The notes below the pieces were generated by a model. The model did not search any database, had not been told where the DNA came from, and saw only the letters and a list, made by a program, of their open reading frames with translations. The translations under genes and the position numbers were made by a program. A DNA stretch of 60,821 nucleotides from the NCBI GenBank assembly GCA_903873995.1, contig CAIQQQ010000142.1:1-60821 (forward strand), in the 5' to 3' direction. The number at the start of each line of letters is the position of its first letter. Positions within the stretch are counted from its first letter, which is position 1. Source of the DNA: an uncultured Rhodospirillales bacterium. GTDB lineage: Bacteria; Pseudomonadota; Alphaproteobacteria; Acetobacterales; Acetobacteraceae. Positions 45,902 to 53,426 of the stretch are shown piece by piece.

Positions 45902-47026
45902 ATGCGAGCAGCCCTGGTCACCGTCTCCGCCGTTGCCGCAGCGATCGGAGCCGCCTCCGGCCCAGCTGCGGCTCAGCCGATCTCGGGTTTCTATGTTGGC
46001 GCCTCTGGCGGGGCTGGGTTCCTGGAGGATGGCCGCATCCGTGGCTTCGTGCCGTCCACGGCGCCGCAGATCGCACCGTCTGGCACGGTGCTCAGCTACA
46101 AGACCGGCTGGGTCGGACTTGCCAGCATCGGCTATGCTCTGGGCAACGGGGTGCGGCTGGAATTGGAAGGCAACGCGCGCTCCAACGATCTCAGCGCCGG
46201 CGCCAAGACTGCCAACGTCTCCGGGCGCAGCGGCAAGGAGACGAAATATGGCGCCTTCGGCAACGTGTTCTTCGATCTCGATATCGGCTCGCCCTATGTA
46301 TTCCCCTATCTCGGCGCGGGTGCGGGCTATCAGTCGGTGACGCAGAAATACAGCCAGACCGGCACCAATTCGACCGGCGGCACGGTCACGGAGCGATTCG
46401 ATCAGAGCAAGGGCGCATTCGCCTACCAGGCGATCGCCGGCCTGTCCTTCCCTATCCCGGGCGTGGTCGGCCTGTCCGCCACCGCCGAATATCGCTACGT
46501 GGGCCTTGCCGGCAAACGTTCCTATGTCGGCAGCCTGACCAATGCCGGCGTCACATCCTCCGTCACCCGCAAAACGAGCGACGACAACAACCACGATCTT
46601 CTGATCGGCGTGCGCTACGCCTTCAACGTGGTTCCGCCAGCGTCCCCCGCAGCCGTGCCGGTCCCCGTGGCGGCGATTGCGCCGGCGCCGGCGGCGTCGC
46701 GCTCCTACCTGGTGTTCTTCGACTGGGACAAGTCCGACCTCACCGAGCGCGCCCGCCAGATCATCGCGGAGGCGGCCCAGGCCTCGACGCGGGTCGCGGC
46801 CACCAGGATCGAGGTTGCGGGCCACGCCGACCGCACCGGCACGGCCCAGTATAACCAGGCCCTGAGCCGCCGGCGGGCCGCGATGGTGGCAGCCGAGCTG
46901 GTCCGCCTGGGCGTTGCGGCCACTGCAATCTCGGTCAGCTCGTTCGGCGACACGCGACCGCTGGTGCAAACCGCAGCCGGCGTGCGCGAGCCGCAGAACC
47001 GCCGGGTCGAGATTGTGCTGAAATAA
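45902..47026 (+). CDS. OmpA-family outer membrane protein 1
   Basis: A 374-residue porin-like protein. Its signal peptide (MRAALVTVSAVAAAIGAASG, cleaved after AAAQ) precedes a beta-barrel of about 210 residues (FYVGASGGAGFLED, YLGAGAGYQSV) with alternating patterns and a Pro-Ala linker. The C-terminal OmpA domain binds peptidoglycan: SYLVFFDWDKSDLTERARQII, the conserved VAGHADRTGTAQYNQALSRRRA, and EPQNRRVEI. GAGGAA lies upstream of ATG 45902. It is the first of three tandem homologues that share the same start-of-barrel PISGFYVGA pattern. Confidence 0.95.
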   Translation: MRAALVTVSAVAAAIGAASGPAAAQPISGFYVGASGGAGFLEDGRIRGFVPSTAPQIAPSGTVLSYKTGWVGLASIGYALGNGVRLELEGNARSNDLSAGAKTANVSGRSGKETKYGAFGNVFFDLDIGSPYVFPYLGAGAGYQSVTQKYSQTGTNSTGGTVTERFDQSKGAFAYQAIAGLSFPIPGVVGLSATAEYRYVGLAGKRSYVGSLTNAGVTSSVTRKTSDDNNHDLLIGVRYAFNVVPPASPAAVPVPVAAIAPAPAASRSYLVFFDWDKSDLTERARQIIAEAAQASTRVAATRIEVAGHADRTGTAQYNQALSRRRAAMVAAELVRLGVAATAISVSSFGDTRPLVQTAAGVREPQNRRVEIVLK

Positions 47027-47219
47027 GGCGGCGACCTCGCCCCCGCCGTGATCTGATGCCTACCTGCCACGGTGTGGCGTCTTTCCGGTCACACGTTGGC
47101 ATGCCGTTAACCAACGCCTCTATCGTCGAGCCGCCGTCACAGGTAGTTTCCCCCCAACAGACGGCGTGATGACGCGTTCATCGCGCCGCTGACCCCGCGC
47201 GGACGACCTGGAGAGCACC
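47027..47219. promoter_or_regulatory. Intergenic region with CGTTGG-N11-CCAACG inverted repeat
   Basis: This 193-bp gap lies between the first and second OmpA genes. The dyad CGTTGG (47094-47099) / CCAACG (47111-47116), with an 11-base spacer that includes GTTAA, is a possible operator for the second gene. The second gene's translation start is preceded by GGAGAG at about 47209-47214. No terminator for the first gene is visible. Confidence 0.35.
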
Positions 47220-48428
47220 ATGACCACCTTTCGCACCGCCCTGTCGGCGGCAAGCTTTCTCAGCGCGATTGCGGCAGTCTCGTCAGCGCCCGGCACGGCC
47301 ACTGCCCAGCCGATCACAGGTCTGTATATGGGCGCGGGGCTTGGCTTCAACATGCTGAGCGCCACCAACGGTTCGGTGGACAAGCTGCCCGGCCGCTCGT
47401 CGCCGCCGCTGGCCCTGAGTTCGTCCACCAAGCTGAAATGGTCGAGCGGCTTCGGCCTCCTCGGCAGCGTCGGCTATGGCGTTGGCAACGGCGTGCGCCT
47501 GGAGCTGGAGACCAGCTACCGTACCAACACGCAGCAGGCGCAGACCGTCAAAACGACGTCGTCGCAGACGTCGCAGAGCACCGGCAGCTCCACGGGCACA
47601 GAAAACAAATACGGCCTGATGGCCAACGCGCTGTATGACTTCAACATCGGCGAACGCTGGATCTTCCCATATATCGGCGCCGGCTTTGGCTACCAGCTCG
47701 CGAACTGGAGCAAGGTCTCGGTCTCGGGCACCGGACTCGACTACGGCGACGGCTTCGTCACCACGGTCTCGCCGAGTGGCACGATCGGCCAGGTGGCTTA
47801 CCAGTTCATGGTCGGCGCGTCCTTTCCGATCAGCTACGTGCCCGGTCTCTCGGTCACTGCCGAAGCGCGCTACATGGGGCTCGCCGGCACGCGTAACTAC
47901 AGCGGCCAGGGCTACACGCAGTATATTTCGTCGCAGTTCAAGAACAACACGACCAAGGTCCACGCATCAAACGACTCCAACACCACCCTGATGTTCGGCT
48001 TCCGTTACGCCTTCGACCCGGAGGGCGTGAACGAGGTGCCTGTGCCGGGTGGTCCCGTCGGCTACGTGCCGCCGCAACAGCCCGTGGCCCTGCCCGCGGT
48101 GCGCAGTTTCCTGATATTCTTCGATTTCGACCGCGCCGACCTCACGCCGCGCGCGCGTGACATTGTGGCCGAAGCTGTGCGCAGCACGCAGCGGGTGCCG
48201 GTCACACGGATCGATGTCTCCGGGCACGCTGACCGCACCGGCAGCGAGGTCTACAACCAGCGCCTGTCGATGGCGCGCGCCGAGTCGGTGGCGCAGGAGA
48301 TGCAGCGCTGGGGCGTGCCGCGTCAGATGATCGACATTCACAGCTATGGGGACACGCGGCCGTTGGTGCCCACCAGCACCGGCGTACGCGAGCCGCAGAA
48401 TCGCAGGGTTGAAATCGTCTATAGGTAA
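47220..48428 (+). CDS. OmpA-family outer membrane protein 2
   Basis: A 402-residue homologue of OmpA protein 1. Its signal peptide (MTTFRTALSAASFLSAIAAV, cleaved at TAQ) leads to a barrel with PITGLYMGAGLGFN, FGLLGSVGYGVGNGVRLELE and YIGAGFGYQLANW. A Ser/Thr-rich loop (residues about 110-135, TSSQTSQSTGSSTG) is longer than in its neighbours and may be surface-exposed. The C-terminal domain has FLIFFDFDRADLTPRARDI and SGHADRTGSEVYNQRLSMARAE. The peptidoglycan-binding Asp and Arg are kept. Confidence 0.95.
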   Translation: MTTFRTALSAASFLSAIAAVSSAPGTATAQPITGLYMGAGLGFNMLSATNGSVDKLPGRSSPPLALSSSTKLKWSSGFGLLGSVGYGVGNGVRLELETSYRTNTQQAQTVKTTSSQTSQSTGSSTGTENKYGLMANALYDFNIGERWIFPYIGAGFGYQLANWSKVSVSGTGLDYGDGFVTTVSPSGTIGQVAYQFMVGASFPISYVPGLSVTAEARYMGLAGTRNYSGQGYTQYISSQFKNNTTKVHASNDSNTTLMFGFRYAFDPEGVNEVPVPGGPVGYVPPQQPVALPAVRSFLIFFDFDRADLTPRARDIVAEAVRSTQRVPVTRIDVSGHADRTGSEVYNQRLSMARAESVAQEMQRWGVPRQMIDIHSYGDTRPLVPTSTGVREPQNRRVEIVYR

Positions 48429-48472
48429 TAGTGATCAGTTCTGCGTGAAATCCGTCGCTGCAGTGCCACAGC

Positions 48473-48492
48473 CTGTGTCTTGCAAGACACAG
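48473..48492. promoter_or_regulatory. 20-bp perfect palindrome between OmpA genes 2 and 3
   Basis: CTGTGTCTTGCAAGACACAG is self-complementary. It lies 44 bp after the stop of OmpA gene 2 and 158 bp before the start of gene 3. There is no T run after it, so it is more like an operator or weak hairpin than an intrinsic terminator. A TTGACA at 48532-48537 may be a -35 element for gene 3, but its -10 partner is unclear. Confidence 0.45.
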
Positions 48493-48650
48493 TGAGGTGT
48501 CTAAACGGCCCTTAAATCGCGTCGAGCTTTGTTGACATCTGGTTTAGGCCGCAAAGCGAGACTAGGTTCCGGCAGATGACTGGCGGGCATCGTCCGCTGG
48601 TCCGCTGCCCTGCCAGTGTGGGGTCTGACGAAACCGAGGAGAGAAATTCA

Positions 48651-49718
48651 ATGAAGCTCCGTTCCGCCCTTCTGGCCGCGACCATTCTGGCCGCTCCCGC
48701 TGCAGCCATCGCCCAGCCTGTGTCCGGCCTGTATGTCGGCGCCGGCGTTGGCCCGAACTATCTGACCGAACTGACCGCCAAGGCGCCGACCGGCTCCGCC
48801 AAGATCCGCGAGAGCATCGGCTTTGTCGGTCTCGCCAGCGTTGGTTACGGCCTCGGCAATGGTCTGCGCGTTGAGCTGGAAGGCAACTTCCGCAACAACA
48901 CGCCGAAGCTGCGCGGCACCAACACCTATGGCGGCGGCACGTTCCAGACCTACGGAGCGATGGTCAACGGGCTCTATGACTTCGACATGGGCCCGGCCTC
49001 GATGTTCAACCCGTATGTCGGCGCCGGCGCCGGCTATGCGCTGAACTCACTGAACCCGTTCAATGCCTACGGCCCGGGCGGCACGCCGAACGCGTCGGTG
49101 AAGAACACCACCAAGGGCGGCTTCGCGGCTCAGGCCATCCTCGGCAACACTTTCCCGATCGCCTCCGTTCCCGGCCTCGGCGTGACCCTCGAGTACCGCT
49201 TCCTCGCCGTGTTCGACAATCAGAAGTTCGCCACCACCGGCACCGCTGGCAACTCGACCCTGAAGCTCAACAACCAGTATGATCACTCCATCCTGGTTGG
49301 CCTGCGCTACGCCTTTGGCGTCGCCCCGGCCCCGGTTGCAGCAGCCCAGGCCCCGGTCGCCCCGACCCCGGTTCCGGCCGTGGTTCCGGCCCGCAGCTAC
49401 CTGGTGTTCTTCGATTGGGACAAGGCTGACCTGACCGCCCGCGCGCAGCAGATCATCGCCGAAGCCGCCCAGGCCTCGACCCGCGTCGCCTCGACCCGCA
49501 TCGACGTTGCCGGCCATGCCGACAAGTCGGGCACGCCTGCCTACAACCAGGGTCTGTCTCTGAAGCGCGCCAACAACGTGGCCGCCGAGCTCGTACGCCT
49601 CGGCGTGCCGCGCAACGCGATCAGCATCACCGCCTTCGGCGACACGAAGCCGCTGGTGCCGACCGCTGCCGGTGTGCGCGAGCCGCAGAACCGCCGCGTC
49701 GAGATCGTCCTGAAGTAA
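48651..49718 (+). CDS. OmpA-family outer membrane protein 3
   Basis: A 355-residue homologue of the two preceding proteins, with signal peptide MKLRSALLAATILAAPAAAIAQ and barrel motifs PVSGLYVGAGVGPNYL, VGLASVGYGLGNGLRVELEG and YVGAGAGYALNS. The linker is rich in Pro/Val/Ala (APAPVAAAQAPVAPTPVPA). The peptidoglycan-binding domain has VAGHADKSGTPAYNQGLSLKRA. GAGGAGAGAA precedes the ATG, the strongest ribosome site in this group, and a strong terminator follows. It also uses more of the preferred high-GC codons, which together with the terminator suggests the most strongly expressed copy. Confidence 0.95.
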   Translation: MKLRSALLAATILAAPAAAIAQPVSGLYVGAGVGPNYLTELTAKAPTGSAKIRESIGFVGLASVGYGLGNGLRVELEGNFRNNTPKLRGTNTYGGGTFQTYGAMVNGLYDFDMGPASMFNPYVGAGAGYALNSLNPFNAYGPGGTPNASVKNTTKGGFAAQAILGNTFPIASVPGLGVTLEYRFLAVFDNQKFATTGTAGNSTLKLNNQYDHSILVGLRYAFGVAPAPVAAAQAPVAPTPVPAVVPARSYLVFFDWDKADLTARAQQIIAEAAQASTRVASTRIDVAGHADKSGTPAYNQGLSLKRANNVAAELVRLGVPRNAISITAFGDTKPLVPTAAGVREPQNRRVEIVLK

Positions 49719-49743
49719 TCTTCGCTTCATACGAGCAGAAATG

Positions 49744-49774
49744 CCCCGCGATCCTTTGGATCGCGGGGGTTTTT
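49744..49774 (+). terminator. Rho-independent terminator after OmpA gene 3
   Basis: An 11-bp stem, CCCCGCGATCC (49744-49754) with GGATCGCGGGG (49758-49768), has a TTT loop and is followed by GTTTTTG. Stem, short loop and U-tract together make this a textbook intrinsic terminator that closes the OmpA series. Confidence 0.92.
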
Positions 49775-49793
49775 GTGCGTGCCGCCGGAATGT

Positions 49794-50891
49794 TCAGCTG
49801 ATACGCGCCTCAATCAGGATTTGTTCGAGTATCTCGGACTGGCGCCTTGCGTCAAACCCGACCGCAACCGTTGCACGCGCCGTCTCGCCCAAGGCAAGGG
49901 CCATCTGCGGCGAGGCCAGCAGCGCCTTGATCGCGGCGGCCAATGCGTCCGGATCGCGCGACGGGACGATGCGGCCGTTGATGCCGTCCCTGATCAGGCC
50001 TGCAGTGCCCGCATCCGCAGACGCGATGACCGGCACGGCCATGCTCATCGCCTCAACCGCGACGCTCGGCAGCCCCTCCGCCTCGCCCGAACGGGCCACA
50101 ACACTTGGCAAGCACAGCATGCAGGCCTCGGCGAGAGCGGCACGGATCTGATCCTGGCTTTGCCACCCCGGCAGCGAAACACCGGCGAGCCCTGCCAGCG
50201 AGGCTGCAACGGCCGCATGATCCGGCCCGTCACCGATCAGCACCACCGGAGCGGTCACGCCTTGCGCACGAAGCCGGTGGATTGCCGCGGCGAGGACGGT
50301 CACGCCCTTCATCTCAACGAATCGCCCGATGAACAGGATCGTATTGCCCGGTGCAGCACGAGGGGCGAGGGCAGGCAGTTCAACCCCGATCGGTAGCACG
50401 CGCAGCTTGCCCGGCGGCACGCCACGCCCGATCAGCCGGTCGCGCACGCCGTATGAGACGCAGAGGAACAGGCTGGCATAGGCGATCATGCCCGCCATCC
50501 GCATGCGTTGCAGCGCCGGGACAGGAAGCCTCCGCCAATGAGCCTCCTTGTGGGCGTCACCGCCGTGAAACGTCACCACCAGCGGGACGCCGAGCTTGCG
50601 CGCCAGCGGCAGGGCGAAGGCGCCGCCGCGGCCGAACTGGGCATGAACGCACAGCGGGTCGAGAGCCCGCAGCGCCTCGAACTGCGGCACGCGGCCAGTG
50701 AGCTTGAAGGCAAGACCCGCGGCGCCTGTGAAGGCGGCAGCCACGGGAAACGCGGATCGATCAAGCGCCGGATCGACCCGCCGCCCGACCCAGAGCGGGC
50801 GCAGCCAGGTAAAGGCGGCATATTGGCGCTGCATGAACGCCAACTCCGATTTCGGCAGGAGTTGGTCGCGATAGACTAATATATTTCGCAT
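49794..50891 (-). CDS. Glycosyltransferase family 4 protein
   Basis: A 365-residue GT-B retaining glycosyltransferase, likely cytoplasmic, that adds a sugar to a polysaccharide, lipid or protein acceptor. The N-terminal domain contains the acceptor-side VVTFHGGDAHKE. The C-terminal nucleotide-sugar domain has NTILFIGRFVEMKGV, VLIGDGPDHAAV and the E-x7-E element in SGEAEGLPSVAVEAMSMAVP. The start ATG 50891 lies beside an AT-rich intergenic region. The sugar and acceptor are not identified. Confidence 0.92.
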   Translation of the reverse strand: MRNILVYRDQLLPKSELAFMQRQYAAFTWLRPLWVGRRVDPALDRSAFPVAAAFTGAAGLAFKLTGRVPQFEALRALDPLCVHAQFGRGGAFALPLARKLGVPLVVTFHGGDAHKEAHWRRLPVPALQRMRMAGMIAYASLFLCVSYGVRDRLIGRGVPPGKLRVLPIGVELPALAPRAAPGNTILFIGRFVEMKGVTVLAAAIHRLRAQGVTAPVVLIGDGPDHAAVAASLAGLAGVSLPGWQSQDQIRAALAEACMLCLPSVVARSGEAEGLPSVAVEAMSMAVPVIASADAGTAGLIRDGINGRIVPSRDPDALAAAIKALLASPQMALALGETARATVAVGFDARRQSEILEQILIEARIS

Positions 50892-51158
50892 GAGATATAA
50901 ATTCCGCGGGTGCGTCCGCCGTCATGTAGGCTGTTCACCCAACTTCAGGCAAACCTGAGGGATTATTTCAGTATAAAATCATATCGCCTTAATGAAAACC
51001 AATATAGCAGCTAAAAGGAATGGTATTGCTTTAGAGAAGTCCGAGCGATCGTAAGAGGCATCGTCGAACCCGCCTGGCCGATGCTGCCGGCGATTGCCGC
51101 CATGCCGGGTCCCAGGAATCGCCCCAGGAATCGCCCCGACGATCATCAGTCCCTGACT
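50892..51158. other. AT-rich intergenic region
   Basis: A 267-bp gap whose half nearer the glycosyltransferase (about 50892-51040) is far more AT-rich than the rest of the window. It contains a small hairpin (TCAGG-CAAA-CCTGA, 50945-50958) and, on the minus strand, TATACT and GGTTTTCATTAA-like words that could be a promoter for the glycosyltransferase. The rest holds a short repeat, CCCAGGAATCG twice at about 51110. No gene is seen. Confidence 0.5.
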
Positions 51159-52187
51159 TCAGGCAGCGACGATGCGCAGGTTCGGTCCGTTCACGGCGGT
51201 CCGGTTCCGGCCGGCGCGCTTGGCGATGTAGAGGCCGATATCGGCCTGCGCCAGCCATTCCTCGCTGGTGGCGGCGTGCGCATCGAGTTGCGCCAACCCA
51301 AAGCTTGCCGTCACCCGCAGCGTCGGATCATGGCCGATCACAAGGGCCGCGATCGCCTGGCGGATTCGCTCGGCCGCGATGAAGGCCTGCTCGACATCCG
51401 CGCCGGTCTGCAGGATGGCAAACTCTTCCCCGCCGATGCGTCCGAACACATCGACCTCACGCAGCAGGGCCATGCAGCAGTTGGACACCGCCTGCAGCAC
51501 CACGTTGCCTGCCTGATGGCCATGGGTGTCATTGATCGACTTGAACCGGTCGATATCCAACAGGATCACCGAGCTGATCGCGCCCGAGCGGTGACGCTGT
51601 GCGATGGCACGGTCGGTCTCGGCAATGAACGCGCGCCGGGTCAGCGCGCCGGTCAGATGGTCGCGCTGTGCGATGCGGCGCAGTTCGAGTTCGTCCACCA
51701 CCAGGCCCGCGAAATGCGACAGCATGTCGATATGGCTGCTGTCGAACCCGCGCGGCACGCTGTCGAGCACGCAGAGCGAGCCGACATTGTAACCGTCCGG
51801 CGAGCGCAGCGGCACGCCGGCATAGGCGCGGATCTGCGGTGGGGCCACCACCAGTGGGTTGGACATGAAGCGCTGGTCGCACAATGTGTCCGTGACAACA
51901 AGTGGCTCTCGCCCGACGATCAGGTGGCTGCAGAACGCGATTGAGCGCGGTATCTCGGAAACGGCGATGCCAGGATGCGATTTCAGCCACAGCCGATCGC
52001 GGTCGATCAGCGAGACCGCTGACATTGGTACGCCAAGCACGATGCGCACGAGCGACGTGATCTTGTCGAACGGCCCCTCGGGCGGCGTGTCGAGGATATT
52101 GTAACGGCACAGCGCCTGGAGACGTGCCGGTTCATCCGCAAGCTTTCCGGCGGCTGCCGAAGGATCGAAAGACACCAGATCCAACAT
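51159..52187 (-). CDS. GAF-GGDEF diguanylate cyclase
   Basis: Makes cyclic di-GMP from two GTP. 342 residues, no membrane segments. The N-terminal GAF domain spans about residues 15-160 (LQALCRYNILDTPPEG, then IPRSIAFCSHLIVG and VGSLCVLDSVPRGF). The GGDEF domain follows: DHLTGALTRRAF, DIDRFKSINDTHGHQAGN, and the active GRIGGEEFAIL. The RxxD product-inhibition site is present (REVD, just before GGEEF). ATG 52187 is used because GCGGAGGATCGAG lies immediately upstream; a TTG at 52223 is less likely. Confidence 0.94.
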   Translation of the reverse strand: MLDLVSFDPSAAAGKLADEPARLQALCRYNILDTPPEGPFDKITSLVRIVLGVPMSAVSLIDRDRLWLKSHPGIAVSEIPRSIAFCSHLIVGREPLVVTDTLCDQRFMSNPLVVAPPQIRAYAGVPLRSPDGYNVGSLCVLDSVPRGFDSSHIDMLSHFAGLVVDELELRRIAQRDHLTGALTRRAFIAETDRAIAQRHRSGAISSVILLDIDRFKSINDTHGHQAGNVVLQAVSNCCMALLREVDVFGRIGGEEFAILQTGADVEQAFIAAERIRQAIAALVIGHDPTLRVTASFGLAQLDAHAATSEEWLAQADIGLYIAKRAGRNRTAVNGPNLRIVAA

Positions 52188-52459
52188 CTCGATCCTCCGC
52201 AAAAACGCATAGTAGTCTGCCAAATCAAGTTGGCGCCGATCCTGCTGTGGAAATATACCGAACCCGCAAGACCTTACCGATCGCCTGAGAAGGACACTAA
52301 TGCGCGGTTGTCAGCGTAGCCACTTCCTTAATGTCGAGAATGTCACGCGAGATGCTTTGCGAGTTCCGCATTTTGTAATCATATGTCGCGCAGATGGCGA
52401 TGTTGGGCTCGGCCATGCCGGCATGGCCGAGCCCAACACCGGTTCAGCGAGTCAGACCA
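52188..52459. other. Intergenic region downstream of sod with a large palindrome
   Basis: This gap separates the start of the diguanylate cyclase gene from the end of the superoxide dismutase gene, so it should hold the cyclase promoter and the sod transcript end. Apart from the palindrome at 52401-52438, I see nothing recognisable. Confidence 0.5.
52401..52438. repeat. Perfect 38-bp palindrome
   Basis: TGTTGGGCTCGGCCATGCC and its exact reverse complement adjoin with no spacer. It lies 22 bp beyond the stop of the superoxide dismutase gene. It could form a 17-bp hairpin that ends the sod transcript, but no T run follows on either strand. An alternative is a dispersed palindromic repeat or a protein-binding site. 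Confidence 0.8.
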
Positions 52460-53194
52460 TCAGATCGTCAGCGTGCCGGCCTTTGCCGCGGCGTAGCGCG
52501 ACCCGATCGCGCGCCAGTCCAGCACGTTCCACCAGGCGGCGAGGTAATCCGGCCGGCGGTTCTGGTATTTCAGGTAATAGGCGTGCTCCCACACATCATT
52601 GCCGAACAGCACGGTGGCGCCGTCCATCAGCGGCGTGTCTTGGTTGGGGCGGGCCACCAGGGCCAGCTTGCCGTCCTTCGTGACGGTCACGAACACCCAG
52701 CCCGAGCCGAACACGCCAGCGCCGGTGCGGTTGAATGCGGCCTGGAGCTTGTCCAGACCATCGAAGTCGCGCGTGATCGCCGCTGCCAGCTCACCGATCG
52801 GGGCCCCGCCCTTGCCGCCCATCACCGTCCAGAACATCGTGTGGTTGGCGTGGCCGCCGCCGCTGTTGCGCAACACGGTGCGAATCGTCTCTGGCATCTC
52901 GCCGAGCTTCGAAAGGATCGTCTGCAACGGCAGCGCCGCGACCTGGCTTTGATCCTTCACCGCGGCGTTGAGGTTGGCGACGTAGGCGGCGTGGTGGCGA
53001 TCGTGATGGATCATCATCGTCATGGCATCGATATGCGGCTCGTTCGCGTCAAACCCGTAGCCAAGCGGCGGCAGGGTGAACGGACCGCTGGCGGCGGCAG
53101 GTGCTGCCACCTGGGCGAACACCCGGCGCGATGCCAGCGTGGCGGCGGCCGCAGCAGAGGCGCCGAACAGGGTGCGGCGTGACAGTTGGATCAT
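52460..53194 (-). CDS. Superoxide dismutase (Fe/Mn type), Tat-exported
   Basis: A 244-residue Fe/Mn superoxide dismutase with a twin-arginine signal (SRRTLFGASAAAAATLASRR, cleaved after VFAQ), so it is folded before export to the periplasm. The metal ligands are visible: His in MIHHDRHHAAY, His in GGGHANHTMFW, Asp and His in NDVWEHAYY. The sequence does not decide between Fe and Mn. ATG 53194 is the start because the Tat motif follows at once and GGGAGA precedes it; a longer frame to 53344 is not plausible. The gene is isolated between the cyclase and glmS. Confidence 0.95.
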   Translation of the reverse strand: MIQLSRRTLFGASAAAAATLASRRVFAQVAAPAAASGPFTLPPLGYGFDANEPHIDAMTMMIHHDRHHAAYVANLNAAVKDQSQVAALPLQTILSKLGEMPETIRTVLRNSGGGHANHTMFWTVMGGKGGAPIGELAAAITRDFDGLDKLQAAFNRTGAGVFGSGWVFVTVTKDGKLALVARPNQDTPLMDGATVLFGNDVWEHAYYLKYQNRRPDYLAAWWNVLDWRAIGSRYAAAKAGTLTI

Positions 53195-53426
53195 TCGCGG
53201 GGTCTCCCAAAGCAGTTCCGGGCGTTCCCGGGATATGCGCGAGATCGGTCCGTTGCGTCGCATCGACAAGGGCGGACCGGCCCTTCGCTCCATCAGCGGG
53301 ATGCGCCTCAACACAAACGCCATCTCCATGACCGACCCGATCATCAGCCCACAAGCAGGAGGGAAGCCGAATTTTGCCGCTATCGGGACAAGAGGACCGA
53401 ACGCCAGGAAGGCCGCCAGTGTATCT

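Noticed and set aside
51108-51135. Short tandem repeat CCCAGGAATCG x2 as a possible iteron
   Set aside because: Only two copies in a non-origin context; too short and too few to support a replication or binding function.
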